Of a stretch of DNA of 64,000 bases, positions 1 to 11,864 are shown in pieces. The translations under genes and the position numbers were made by a program. Source of the DNA: Chiua virens (lineage: Eukaryota > Basidiomycota > Agaricomycetes > Boletales > Boletaceae); NCBI GenBank assembly GCA_019787685.1, contig JAHNUO010000006.1:1798001-1862000 (forward strand), read 5' to 3'. The notes beneath the pieces were generated by a model. The model had not been told where the DNA came from, ran no database searches, and saw only the letters and a program-made list of their open reading frames with translations. Each line of letters opens with the position of its first letter. Position 1 is the stretch's first letter.

Positions 1-251
1 GCTGGTCTTGACACAATGATCTTGAGGATCACTACCTCCCAAAAAGTATCTACGCTAATCCCTAATCCCTCCGGCCAGGGTGACTCCTACACCACCCTCA
101 GGAAGCTCAGGAAGCAGAAACCGCTCCAGGAAACACGTACTCCCTTGGCTGACAAGACCGCTTCGACTAATCTCGTATGTAATTCCACTTGCATGCATCC
201 ACCTGTTCATCTTTGCTTTAGGATCACCGCCCGCCCAATCCGACGAGCTCT

Positions 252-1451
252 ATGCTCCTACACGCTCCTTTCACCACGGGCGAGGTCGGACTCCTCTCTC
301 CAACTGATGCCACTTCACGTGTTTCCTGTTCACCCGACGTACCCTCCTTCCGTCCTCTCCCTCCTCTCCCCTCGGCTTCCACTCTCCAGCTGCCATCCTT
401 TCTCAATTTCTCTTCCCAATCATTCCCTTCCCTTGCAGATCCTCCCCCGCACTTCCCAACCCCTTCATTATTCCGCGTCTCTTCTTCGGTCGTCACTTCC
501 TCACGCCGTACTGTCGTACGCAAAACTAAGAATAACAAGGTGTTGGAGGGCCCTCAATGGATCCCGGCATTCCACCATCCGAATAGCCCTTATGTCCCTT
601 GGTCAGAGCCCGTTAGACGACGTATTCTGCCCCCTTCATCGCCACTCCCTGTAACGCCTGTCTGTCCCTCTCCGATTATCCGTTCCGGGGCCGTTGCGCC
701 TGAACCTTGGGCATCGTCCATATTCTCGCAACCGCTCGAGAAGTCGAGAAGAGATAGACTTTCCAGCTCCTGGAAAAGCTTCAGAGACTCAATCAAAAAG
801 GGGGTGAAAACCGTCGTGTCCCGCCTCGGCAAATCTAGAAAGTCGATACGAACGCTGTGTACTGGTCAAGACATGCTGCATACCTACGACGACGCCTTCA
901 TCGAATCCGGCTGGACGTCTGATGTGGCGCACTCTGGGCGAGACCCTCACGATTCACTAGCATCGTTTGTCTCATCTGATTTCAAGACATTGGCAACTTG
1001 GCTCGCAGAACGACGAGTCAATGACATCTGTGATGCCGACAACTTTCCCAAAGAGATATCTGTCGAAGAGTACGAGCTGACGGGCAGCTGGCTCGATCTC
1101 CGTCTCTGTGAAGACGGAGGATGGGTGTGTGGTGTCCAAGATTGTGGCATGCATACCGCCGGCGGATCTCCATATGTGACGGGCGAGTACCCGGATGGGT
1201 TGCGGATGGCGATGCCGTTCGACAGTGCACAGTTACTGTCAGTGACATACCCAGCACCCACAGAACCCGCTGCGCGGCCGTCCCCCAAATCGCTTCCTGC
1301 ATCGCCGCGCTCCCAGTCACTGCCTCGATTGCCTGGTCAGTACTTCGACGTTCATTCCACACAGGAAGCAAAGCCAGCGAAGATTACAGAGCGATGCTTA
1401 CCCAGATACCGCGAGTTGAGCATGCCTGGCGGATGGACGTTTACTCGCTAA
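252..1451 (+). CDS. Hypothetical Ser/Pro-rich fungal protein
   Basis: A 399-residue open frame without a required intron. The first 170 residues are low-complexity and rich in Ser and Pro. A basic stretch (about residues 180-230, with RLGKSRKSIRT) follows. The C-terminal half is more ordered: it has a YELTGSWLDLR segment, a WVC...C pair and a closing SMPGGWTF. I recall similar C-terminal layouts in uncharacterised agaricomycete proteins, but I cannot assign a function. The start is the first ATG of the longest frame; an upstream exon in the first 250 bases cannot be excluded. No signal peptide or membrane segment is visible. Confidence 0.5.
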   Translation: MLLHAPFTTGEVGLLSPTDATSRVSCSPDVPSFRPLPPLPSASTLQLPSFLNFSSQSFPSLADPPPHFPTPSLFRVSSSVVTSSRRTVVRKTKNNKVLEGPQWIPAFHHPNSPYVPWSEPVRRRILPPSSPLPVTPVCPSPIIRSGAVAPEPWASSIFSQPLEKSRRDRLSSSWKSFRDSIKKGVKTVVSRLGKSRKSIRTLCTGQDMLHTYDDAFIESGWTSDVAHSGRDPHDSLASFVSSDFKTLATWLAERRVNDICDADNFPKEISVEEYELTGSWLDLRLCEDGGWVCGVQDCGMHTAGGSPYVTGEYPDGLRMAMPFDSAQLLSVTYPAPTEPAARPSPKSLPASPRSQSLPRLPGQYFDVHSTQEAKPAKITERCLPRYRELSMPGGWTFTR

Positions 1452-1747
1452 TCCCCACGGACGAGACTTACAACTTTTATTTGTTTGTACTGTGCATCAT
1501 GTATATTGGACATGTATCGGGTGTAGGGATGTACTTTACTTGTATAGGATGTGTACCGGAATGTGTGTAATTAGCACGTGTGTAATCTTTAACGGACAAA
1601 GCATGGTCGCCACGAAACTGAGGGTCTTTGTCCGGAAAAGGAAGGTGTTGAGGATGAACGCTTTGACATGGATCAGGTATAAGGACAGCAGTACAAGGTC
1701 GACAATGCCAGCTTATTTCTCCTCCTCCTCCATCCATACATTCCAAA

Positions 1748-3727
1748 ATGTTACCGTCCACCTACCCAGATCCCGGACCTAGCAGCCCTCGTGCCAAATC
1801 TATCTTGCCAGGACGACTACCACGTTCCTCACTGCCTCGACACCACCTCCGAGTTCTTCCAGGTCCTCACATCACCGTATCATCCACCTGCGCAAATCCC
1901 CCGTTTTCACCAGTGCACAACCACGTTCCGACCACGTCGCCAAGTGTCGTGCCACAATCAACTGGACGTCCACCCCAACCGCCGAGTCCTCACGTTCTCA
2001 TGTACCGTGTCTTCAACCAGCGACCCAGCTCGATCAACCCATTTACCAGCCCCATGGCCGTTGGGCTTGGACACATGGCCTCCAAATCGACGACCCAAAG
2101 CAGCTTCTGTCCCTGCGAAGTGGGTGGCACGCTCCTTTATTTGTCTCACATGCCAATGTTCATCCACTCCCAGAGGGCGCCCAGTGCTCTGCATCTATCG
2201 ACAGCGGGACTGTTGCAAACAAAGAAATCAAGTATATCTGCAGAAAGTAAGCCTCCTCCGTGTCGCAACGTCACGGTTGCTGAGATGCCACTCAGATGGA
2301 AAATGAACAAACAGAAGGAGTGGTATGGTTTCTACTCAGAGGTACGCCCCTTGCATTGCGAGCCGGATCTCCGGTTAACCGCCCCTCTTGGTAGCTTGCC
2401 CTATACAAATCAGAGCAATATCTCCGACCCCTTCAAGGCGATGTCGTTCCCCACATCATCGGCGTTCATATTCTGCCCGAAGCTGTGAGCGTGACCTATG
2501 GAAATACCCCATTCTTCTTTTTGGATAGAGGCCTCTCCGAATATGCCGGATGCACTGAAGGAGAAGGTGATAGCCGCATTCGAAAAGATCCATGCACAGG
2601 GGGTCCTTCACGGCGATCCAGAGCTACGGCACATGCTTATTGGCGCTGACGGCAAGGTCATGATCATCGACTTCGGAATGAGCAGAGCGAACAGGGAACA
2701 TCCTTCTGTCGGTATCGAGAGAGCAGAGCCCGAGGAGTTCAGACTGGAAATGCGCAAAGTCAAGTACAAGCTAGACTACATGGGAGCGCGCAAGAAGGAG
2801 GGAGACAAGGTCGATGATTACCTCCGCCGGGTCAGACGGAACAGGAAAGCGTCGGAACTATGGAAACGCCGTGCTAGAGGGGAGCGTGTGGGTCCTATTC
2901 CACAGTATGAAGAAGACCCCGAGGAATACGAACTAGACCCTCCGGTGAACGCTCAGGATTTTCAGGAAGACTGGATTACCGCTTCAGATGATGTCCCGAT
3001 CCGTGTCATAGTTCCGGGCCAGACATCCGAAGAGGTGGCAAACCAGGTACAAGCACTCATTTGGAAGCTAGAGGAGATGTGCTCTCTTTCCTCCTCTCCC
3101 TATCCACCAGGAACAGAGCCTCAGTGTTCTTCGCAGATGCCACCCCCAACGCCATGTCCTGATCATCAAGAACGTCCAATTAATGCGTCCTTGTCGTTCT
3201 CGCTGCCTCGCAGACCAAGCGGTTCTCACAGCACGGACGAAAGCCGTCCGTTGTGTCGGACTCCCACAGCACGTCGCCTGATCAGGTGTTTGCCAAGGCA
3301 GATTGCCCTGCGTAACAGCCCCTCTCGCAAATGCGATGATGACCTGCTGCCGCTCTCCGCAACACATATCGAGGGTACTTCCATGCGGCGCGATTACATC
3401 CGTCACAAGCATCTCAAAAACACGTACATCTCATCGCTCTCAAATGATCCGAGTTCCGCCCCCACTTTTCCCAGTTCAATTGACGTACCAGAGAATCCGA
3501 GAAGCCTCAAGCCAGAGGAGTACCGGAAAATACAGGAGTCGAGGCGTCAGGCGATGCTGCAGTACTCGCGTGCGCCCAAGGGAATCCTGAAACGAAACAG
3601 AGACGAGGATGAGGTCGTTGATCCGAACGACCAGGTGGCTGCTCCGGTAGCGTCACCTTGCAAGAAGTTACGCTTTGCGGAGCAGGTGGCCCAATCGTCT
3701 TCAAGAGGACGAACGACAGTTCTTTGA
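1748..3727 (+). pseudogene. Kinase-like (HGD...IDFG) protein, reading frame broken
   Basis: The best-supported part is 2498-3727, which encodes a protein-kinase-like C-lobe: HAQGVLHGDPELRHMLI (degenerate catalytic loop), then MIIDFGMSRA (DFG-like), then a charged and Pro/Ser-rich tail. Upstream coding is also recognisable but lies in another frame. About 1981-2246 reads QLDQPIYQPHGRWAWTHG and continues to a GTAAGC donor at 2247, and 2296-2496 reads LYKSEQYLRPLQGDVVPHI. Two lesions separate these parts: an in-frame TAG at 2392-2394 and a one-base shift at about 2497 just before MEIPHSSFW. A 46-nt intron (2485-2530) could bypass the shift but would delete residues that look conserved; the TAG has no obvious splice remedy. 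N-terminal residues from 1748 are in a third frame. Such HGD-type kinase-like proteins are expanded in some agaricomycetes. This is either a decaying copy or a sequence with errors. Confidence 0.55.
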
Positions 3728-4426
3728 TTTGCCGAGTGGTCGGCGGCCTCGCATGACGGCGTACTCTCGGGCCCGCAAGCGCCTCGCGGTATCCAAGGCT
3801 CGACCAGAGCTGGTCGACTTTACGCTCCCGTCGTTTAGAACGCTTTCCACGCTTGTCGGATCATTAATGCCTTGGATTCATTGCCAAGGGTAGAGATTCA
3901 TCGTTTACTTTCGACTGTAGTACCAGTATTTTCATGTGTGATCGATCATGATGCTCATCGTGACTGGACGATAGGATGTCGAGTCCAGTGTCAAATCAAT
4001 CCTTGATTTAATTAACTTGTGACGGCCGCCAACAGACAGGAGTGAGGGGGTATTTCGATTGACCGATAAGGTACACTTGCTGTATGGCGTTTGTGTGCCG
4101 CATCATTTTGAACCGCCACATGACCGCATGCTGCATACTATGCTATGATGGATGCTCCATCACTGCGCATCCCGGCGATAAGATATGTACTTGTCGGGTA
4201 CGTCTGAAACTAATGGTCTGCTGATCCCGAACACGGCAGAACAAATTCGCCAGTTCAAGTCGGGGGGTGGACAGCAATACCCCAGTGCCAAGAATTTACT
4301 ACCAATGCCTGCGTGGTTACCTCACTCTCAGGTCCCATCATCGCCACATATATGGCCCTACTTATAGCTCTCTCCCTTCTCAGGCTCCCGTGTACTGTAT
4401 TTACATCCCCCCCTTCTGGTGTCGAG
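3728..4426. other. Intergenic, permease promoter region
   Basis: No convincing gene was found in these 699 bases; the short frames here have no recognisable content. The last 60 bases before the permease ATG are pyrimidine-rich (CTCTCTCCCTTCTC and CCCCCCCTTC), which is usual for fungal 5' leaders. A TATA-like CTTATAG lies about 65 bp before the start codon. Confidence 0.4.
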
Positions 4427-6551
4427 ATGGCCTCCGAGGAAAAGAATCATACACAGGGCTTCAAGGGCTCCGAGCCTTCCTTCAAGGATGAGGAGTTTAC
4501 CACGTCCGACCAACCCCATAGGCTCCGTAGGCAACTCAAAAACCGTCATGTCGCCATGATCAGGTATGTTGAACTACCGACCCTTGCTATTCAGCTCTGA
4601 TATCCTCTTCTAGTATCGGCGGTGTCATTGGCACTGGCCTTTTCGTGGGGACCGCTACTTCCCTCAGTAATGGTGGGCCAGTTGGGCTTTGGCTTGGGTA
4701 CATCGTTATGGGCACCATCGTGCTCGCTGTCATGGTACGGTACTTATCTTCTCCTTGAGCTATTGTGTTTATGATCCCGCAAGGTCTCGCTGGGTGAAAT
4801 GGTTGCATACTTGCCCATTGCAGGTGGCCATATCAGGCTTGCAGAACGCTTCGTGAACCCTGCCCTCTCCTTCGCCATGGGTTGGAATTACTGGTATAAT
4901 TGGACTATCATCGGTATGTTTCTTCCTCATCCTTTCCTCATTTCTTGTCTGACGTTTCTCCAGCTCCCGGTAATTATTTCACCTTGCTCACGTGGTGTAT
5001 CGGATCTCATACAATCGTGTTCTAGCTGAGTTATCCGCTGCGGCTCTTTTGATCGATTACTGGCATCCGAATGTCAATAATGCAGTCTGGGTGATAATAA
5101 CCATCGTTGTTGTCGTCACCATCAATATGCTGGGCGCCGGTGCCTATGGCGAGGCCGAGTTCTGCTTTGCGTAAGTGATCTACTGTCTTGTTGTTCCCAC
5201 TCAACAACGTGTTGGCTAGCATGATCAAAGTGTTGACCATCAGCGGTCTTATCATATTGGGTGTCATCATTGACCTCGGGGGTGGCCCCAACCATGATCG
5301 CCTCGGTTTCCGCTACTGGAAGAACCCAGGTCCCTTTGCTCAATTCGATGGAATCGCTGGTTCAAAGGGTCGCTTCCTTGGATGGTGGTCCGTCCTCAAC
5401 AACGCCGCTTTCTCTTTCATCGGTACCGAGATCGTTGCTGTACGTATCGTGTGCACTACGTCTCCGTCCCCTAAGTTCAAGTTTTGCAGATTGCAGCCGG
5501 AGAAACAAAGAACCCGCGCCGCAACCTTCCCAGAGCAATTCGCCGGGTGTACATTCGTATTCTCCTGTTCTATATCCTCGGCACTTTCATCATCGGTCTG
5601 CTTGTTCCTTACACGAACCCTCAGCTTCTGCTAGCAAGTGGAACGGCTGCGTCGCCGTTCGTTATTGCAATCGAAACCGCGGGCATCAAAGCGCTGCCTT
5701 CGGTGGGTGATGGCGTATTTTGAATTGTCACGGAAATTCACCTTCAAGACAGATCATCAATGCTTGTCTGCTGACTTCGGCATGGTCAGCCGCGTCCAGT
5801 GATTTGTATACCTCCTCGCGCGCTCTCTGTGGGTCCCACAATCTTCTAGGATGCTTGGTTGACTGACCTCGGTTAAACAGATGGTTTGGCTGCCGTTGGC
5901 AGCGCACCGAGAATCTTCCTGAGGACGTCCAAGTCTGGTCTCCCCTACGTTTCCGTCACTTTCTGTGCATCGTTCACCCTCCTTGCCTTCATGGCCGCTT
6001 CCGCCAGCGCCGGAAAGGTGTTTGAATGGTTCTCCGCCATGACATCAGTGGCAGGCCTCATGACCTGGTTCGGTATCTGTATCACCTATATCCGTTTCCA
6101 CAAGGGCATGAAGGTGCAAGGCATCGATCGCACGACCCTTCCATATTACACCCGCTTCCAGCCATTTGCTGCGTGGTATGGTGCCGTGTGGACCTTTGTC
6201 ATCTGTTTGGTATGTCTCGCAAAGGTCTCGTGAATCGTAGTTCTGATGACGTTGCAGTTTAATGGCTGGAGTGTCTTCCTCAAGGGCCAATGGAACACCG
6301 CGACCTTTGTCACTAGCTATCTCCCTTTAATCTTGTTCCCGATCCTGTATATTGGGGCCAGGCTCGTCTACCGCACATCACCCGTCAAGCCAGAGGACAT
6401 GGATTTCCAATCCGATATTGCACAGATCGAGGCAGACGAAGTCCCAGAAGAACCGCCCAAAAATAAGGTGGAGGCTTTCTGGGCTTGGCTGGTGAGTTTG
6501 ACAATCCTTTTCACTGTTTACCGTCAACATCTCACTTTTCTCAAGATGTGA
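4427..6551 (+). CDS. Amino acid permease (AAP/YAT family, APC superfamily)
   Basis: Plasma-membrane proton-coupled amino acid uptake, by family. The joined product has the family landmarks. The cytosolic N-terminus ends LKNRHVAMIR, followed by SIGGVIGTGLFVG (TM1), GEMVAYLPIAGGHIRLAERF, the APAELSAAALLIDYW segment, GGGPNHDRLGFRYWKNPG, AFSFIGTEIVAIAAGE(T)KNPRR, SSDLYTSSRALYGLA and AGLMTWFGICITYIRF, and it closes EAFWAWL. I place eleven exons: 4427-4563, 4614-4734, 4784-4913, 4964-4969, 5026-5170, 5220-5439, 5490-5702, 5753-5828, 5881-6209, 6258-6491 and 6546-6551. The fourth is a 6-nt microexon (CTCCCG). The last exon is only ATG TGA; intron 6492-6545 is 54 nt and open, so retaining it simply adds 18 residues. 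Start 4427 was chosen because MASEEKNH opens a normal cytosolic tail. Substrate range is not predictable. Confidence 0.9.
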
Positions 6552-6919
6552 CATCAGAATATCTACAAGCTGTTGTTGCTCATTGAACAGAATTTGTGCA
6601 TATACCAGTGTTGTATCTCTCATATATCTACGTGTAATGAACCTTTTCATGATCTGCTATGTCACTGGTGGTGGCCGGGTGTGGGCGGTGTAAAAGGTCC
6701 TCGAATTTTGATTTTTTTAACTGGTACTAGTTTACCTGAGTTACGAAAGAACGATGTGGCCGATACAATGGAAAGATGACGCGTAACAGAATGCAAGTAA
6801 ACTTAATGAGTGTATATATACGGGGCCGACCTGGGCCCTTGAAAGCTTTGCAGGGAGCACAACCGGCAAAATCAAATGTACAGGCCGAGGTGCGTTCGAA
6901 CGACGATATGGATGAATGT
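6552..6919. other. Convergent intergenic region
   Basis: Between the 3' ends of the permease (+) and the RhoGEF (-). No gene was recognised. The region carries T-rich and A/T-rich stretches (GATTTTTTTAACTGG and GTATATATACG) compatible with 3' processing signals for either gene. Confidence 0.35.
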
Positions 6920-9900
6920 CTATGCTTTAGATGAAGGGATGTGAAGGTTGATAGCTGGACGCTCATAATTAGCGTTGTTATAGAAAAGTTGAGCGCGTTC
7001 ACTCACCTCTAAACCAATTCAAGGCTTCCGATGGGGAGGGTGCATCAAAGTAGAGAATTGCTTTATTATCGACGATCCGCAATGCTGCCATCGATTCAGA
7101 TCAGCCACGGAAACCTTTCTCTACAGACACGGGTCTCACCATTGCCATGAACAATACTAGCTGGTTGTGGCAAGGTTTGCATACGAAGGACGGCCCAGAG
7201 GTCCACTGAGGACATGGGATCTCGGCCCTCACTCGGATCGCGACAAAGAACCAAAAGGTCATTGCAAAGAATACCGATGAGGGGGCGAGGTGTCAATTCA
7301 GGGGCCAAACAGTCAACCTGCACAGCAGAAACATCGCCTTGCGAATTGACGGTCTCAAATGATACGAGGGTCTTGCGGACGACGCGAGTCAACATCAATG
7401 GCCCATCCATGATGAGACGTCTTTCCGAGGGTTATTAATAGCAAAGTGGCAGCGACGGTGATGCTTACCGATGAGGCTGGACTAGGGGGCTGGGGAACTT
7501 GCCTCGAATTCTGCTTTGCCATTGCACCAACTTCCGTCGCGTTTCAGATTCTCGCTTCCCTTCGTTCATGTTATTCGCCAGCAATGATATCTCGGCTAGT
7601 GCCCTATCAAGCGCGTCGTCCATGTATGAATAAGTAGGTGGGGTACTTCGAATCAACTCCTCAAGCTTTGCACAGTATCAGCATTTGCGGGCAGATGCAA
7701 CACGCCCGCGACTCACAAGCAATCGGTATCGGGGTACTCGTTGAACAGGCAGGAGTAGATAACCTTCCATATTCAATTGGCAATGACGGGGGTTTACACG
7801 ACATCGTTTGAGGAATGTCTTGATGCGTTTTCGTTGGCCAGATGTGAGGCTAGCCATCGAGTCACTCGTAGGGTTAGGGATGGCGGCACCGGGAAGGCCA
7901 GTGCTGGCCGGTGACAAGGCGGATCCTGGACTGCTGTTACCTGTCGCAACTTTGTCAGCCGCCCAGGATGTGATTCTCTGCACCGAGTTGTCAAAGTTGC
8001 TGGGGAGACAATCAGTACGCGTGGCTGACAATAGAGATATCAAAACACACTTGATGTAGGAAGAATACATCTTCATGAACGCAGCGTGTTTCAGGAAAAT
8101 GCTTGCAACCCCCTTTATGACTTCGATCGAGAGTTGGCCGTCTGGATCGAGTTCTTCGCCCTCAGAAGGGTGCTTCAACAAAGGCGCCGCGGCTGCTTCC
8201 AAAGCGGGCAGGAAGCTCTCTTTATGGAACGAAAACAGGGCTTCAATACCACTGAAGATAATTTTTCGCTCCGACGCGGGAATGATCGTTTCTTTGCTAG
8301 AACCTACACCGCTGATGAGGTTGACTGTGGCGGCACTGGGCTTTACGTAGATATCGACGAGCTCCTGCAATCCCTTGACATAAGTCCTTTCGGTCCTTAC
8401 GAAAGAGGTTGGTTAGCTTCACGTTCAGGAATCTCAAATTCGAAAACATACTCTACGATCTCCCGAATGACAAGGGCCCGTTTTCCTTTATCATCCTTGT
8501 ATTTGCGCTCTTCACAAGAGCCGCTGCTATCGGTGGTTGCGACACTAGCGGTCTGCGAATTCGACCCACTCCTCAAGCCTGCTACTGCTTCAGGTGATCG
8601 CAGTTGGCCAGATATAGAAGCGGCACGAGAGATCGTACTTTCAGAATTCGCTTTCTCTATGATGGTAGGCCGTCGAGAGCGAGGAAGACAAGGCGAGTCC
8701 TCTGGCGCACCCCCATACATTGAGAGACTTGCACTCTGAGAGAGGCTCAGATCGTTCATATCTTTCAGGTATGCCATTACAGAGCGTAAAGCCCGCGTGT
8801 AGGCTTCTCTTGCTCTTTCGTCTTCTCTGCGCGATACAACGTCGTCCACGTCAACCGCTGAATTCGGATGCAGACCGGTTACCACTTCATCCGTTTCACC
8901 AAATTTACTGATGGTCGAAGTTCTCTGACCAAACTGGGCTGGGGAAGGGATAACCAAGTTTGGTACCGCACTTCCATCAACAGGCAGAAAACTCCTGCGT
9001 TTGGAAGCTCGCGGAGAGACCGGGGCGAGGGAGTTGCCCGAGTTCGTCGATTCCAGGTAAGGTGTAAGCGGTGTATTGGCGGGAGCGGCGGTCTCTTCCT
9101 CGTCGATGGGCGAAGACAAGGAGACGGAGGGAGGAGTGGGCATGGGTCCCAACGACCCACTCATTGAGAATCGAACATCGATCTGAGGCAAAGTGTTCGT
9201 CGGAAGTCGCGGGGGACTATTACCGACGTTGTCAATGCGTGAAGTACGCCCTTGAAAAGTGTTTATCCGAGGAATAGTGGGAGAATCGGTTCTCATTTTA
9301 CCCATCGACATCTTCTTCAAGAATCCCCAGCGTCCTCGAGAAGTTGCCTGTCGGTCTGCTGGGCTCGATGTCCCTTGACCTTGCTGAGATTGTGCAGAGC
9401 GAGGCGGCGATGTAAGAGGAGGTGATGCAATAGATGAACGTGCCGATTCTGCATTGTAAGACTCCCCACCTTCCCATGTGACGTCGAAAAGACTTTTCGA
9501 GTGGTTTATCCGAGAAGAGATTCGAGTAGGTGAAATAGCTGAGACACCCAAGCTGGCGTAACGCTTGGGAACAGCAAGCCTGTCTGACTCTGGTGTTTCT
9601 CCCACGATGCTGAGCAAGTTGGAGCTAGAGGCAGAGGCAGAGTAGGGCAACGGAGGTGACCGCTCAGGCGTCGCGATCGCGAGATTCTCCGCTAAACCAC
9701 GAGGTCGCTCAAAACTGGTGCGTAGTTCTCCCGCGCTCTTCATCTTCCGGAGTTCATGCTCTGTTGAATGACTTTGTTCAAGAACTGGGGGATGGGTTGA
9801 CGGCATCTGGTCATCATGTAGGATCCCGGTGCGTGGGCGAGACTTTGTTTGATAAGATCGGTACGGCGCGGTTTTTGTTCGCATTAAGCCACGATCGACG

Positions 9901-11864
9901 GCAGGAGAGACTGGAGGCCAACCAGCTGGGGAAGTGACAGACCGCTCAAGAGGAGGGGCTCGTGCCGGCGTGATGGTTTCATCTTCGGGAAATGAGGCGA
10001 AACTTGAATCAGGGTCAGCACTAGGAGGGTTCGAATCCGTATCTGTATCAGTCCCAGTAGCTAAGCTTGCTGTGGAAGCAGATAGTAACGGTAGGCAAGG
10101 GGTCGAAAGCGGGTATATCGGCGTAGCAGGGACTTTGGAGAGAAGGGGCTCCACCAGAGCTTGCCACGGTCCCTGGAATGGGTTGCCATCAAGGTATAGA
10201 TCTTGCAGGAGTGGAAGGAGACACAGCCAACTAGGAAGGGCATGCATCTTGTTTCTTCGGATGCTAAGAGTATGGAGACGATCGAGCGCAGAAAGTGAGT
10301 CCGGTAGTGTGCTAATTCCAGTTGAATCTGCAATGAATAATCGTAGAGACACTAAATGAGACAAAAAAACAGGCAACACGCGCAAGGGGTTGGACGCGAC
10401 ATTGAGCTCCTCAAGATTCTCGCAGGAAGCGAGTGCAGGGGGTAGAGCAACCAGGAAGTTGGCGGAAATGTCGAGCGCGAGTAGCGAAGTGAGAAATTTG
10501 AGGTAGCGTGCTTGTGAGGAATGAAGGGATCGAGTTGGGTGTGCTGGAAGAACCAACGAGGAGATGTGTGGTACCTGGAACGAAATCAAACATGAGCAAG
10601 GACGGAGGCGAGTGTGCTAAAGCAGCGTACCGGGTTCGACTTTGAGCTGTACGATTGGGACGCCATCCCCTCTCACAATGAGACCTCGACCTTCCTCGGC
10701 GACGACGATTGCAGAGGTGCGCTCTTCGCCCTTGGCTTCGTTCACGTCCTCGTCGTCCCCAAAATCATCTGTCTCCTCCCCGCTGGTTAGGCCAACTTCA
10801 TCTCTCTCGTCAACTGGCTGCCAAGCCATATCGAAGCTGGGGTTTTCGCGAAGTCGGGGTACGCTAGCGTCGTGGGGGCTGTTAGTGTGGCCAATGGAAG
10901 AAGATCTTGATCTGATACTGGCAGAATATTCAGACCAGCGTGTTTGGTCTATTGGAGTCCTTCCAGCCGATGAGGTACTACTTTCGCCTGCAAGGACCTT
11001 TGCCACATCGTCGGAAGAGATTCCCACCGCGACGCCGACTTGCTCTTCTTCGCCGGATGCGATATGGATATGGCCAAGTTCGCTGGTGGCGAGAGCGCTT
11101 CCTGAGCTAGTATAGGCGGAAGAGCGCGTCGAGGCAGAAGAAGAGCCACCGGAGGAAAGGGAAGGAAGGGCTGAGGATAGCCTGTCTGAGATGCGGGAGT
11201 ACGGCAAGCGATGTGGATAGGGATCCGGAAAGTGAGAAGGGTCTATGGAGGGAACTTTTGGGGGGCGTGCGAAAGAGCGCGGAGGGGAAGAATCGGAGTG
11301 GAAGGAAGTGTCGGTCTCGGAGACGGACCTGGCAAGAGCAAACTGCGAAAACGAGTGGACCGGTTGAGAGGTGTATTGATCAGATGGTATTGAATCTGGT
11401 GCAATCATTGGAGAGAGATGAAAGGGTGCAGGGGTCGGTGCAGGAAGGGGAGGAGGAGGAGGAGGGGGAGAGTCTAAGACAATGTGAGTAAAGAACGAGT
11501 ACCAATAGCATGGCCCGTGGTAAACAACTACATTTATCCAATTCCCCTCTGAAACGGGGTGCCTAGACAAAATACGTACCGTCGTGATCTCCCTCCGAAC
11601 CGTCCATCGACATGTCTATCCAGCTCCGTGGTCGTATCAGCGACTGGTGGTGTGCATCCATATCCACCGCACTCAGAAAAGTCGTCACTGGAGGCGGCGG
11701 AAGCGGTTTCGCGTCCACGCTTAGGAAGGATGTGGACGGCCTTGGAGACCCTGGGGCGGATACCGATTTTTTCACCGAGGGACGGAGTGAACGAGGATGA
11801 TGGTACCTGCAAGGTCAACAACGTTTCAGATGGTCCCATTGGTCGACTGCTCCGCAACTCACAT
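6920..11864 (-). CDS. Leucine-rich-repeat Rho guanine nucleotide exchange factor (LRR-DH-PH)
   Basis: Predicted activator of a Rho/Cdc42-type GTPase. In order it shows a long Ser/Pro-rich N-terminus with an acidic patch (EETDDFGDDEDVNE), LRRs (LLALDISANFLVALPP, LEELNVASNPLRVLP, STGISTLPDSLSALDRLHTL), and a roughly 400-residue low-complexity linker. A DH domain follows, starting REIVETERTYVKGLQELV and containing GYLLLPVQRVPRYRLL, and then a PH-like region (PLIGILCNDLLVL) ending ALNWFRAINLHIPSSKA at the stop 6920-6922. DH exons join through introns near 8381-8434, 7996-8046 and 7673-7728. Within the LRR exon near 10490 the frame must shift by one base (LPQI to TSLLALD). The start is uncertain: the 5' exon joins at 11806/11863, where an ATG would be split AT|G by a 56-nt intron. 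Confidence 0.8.

Noticed and set aside
58..80. CTAATCCCTAATCCC at the left edge as telomeric DNA
   Set aside because: The unit is TAATCCC, not CCCTAA, only two copies, and normal genes follow; not a telomere.
2485..2530. A 46-nt intron as the explanation of the kinase-like frame step
   Set aside because: The borders are canonical, but it would remove VSVTMEIPHSSFWIE, which looks conserved, and it does not remove the upstream TAG.
7868..7881. TAGGGTTAGGG telomere-like sequence
   Set aside because: It is inside the DH-domain exon of the RhoGEF and is explained by coding sequence.
10020..10040. GGGTTCGAATCC, resembling a tRNA B box
   Set aside because: It lies inside the RhoGEF coding linker and no A box or acceptor stem can be folded around it.
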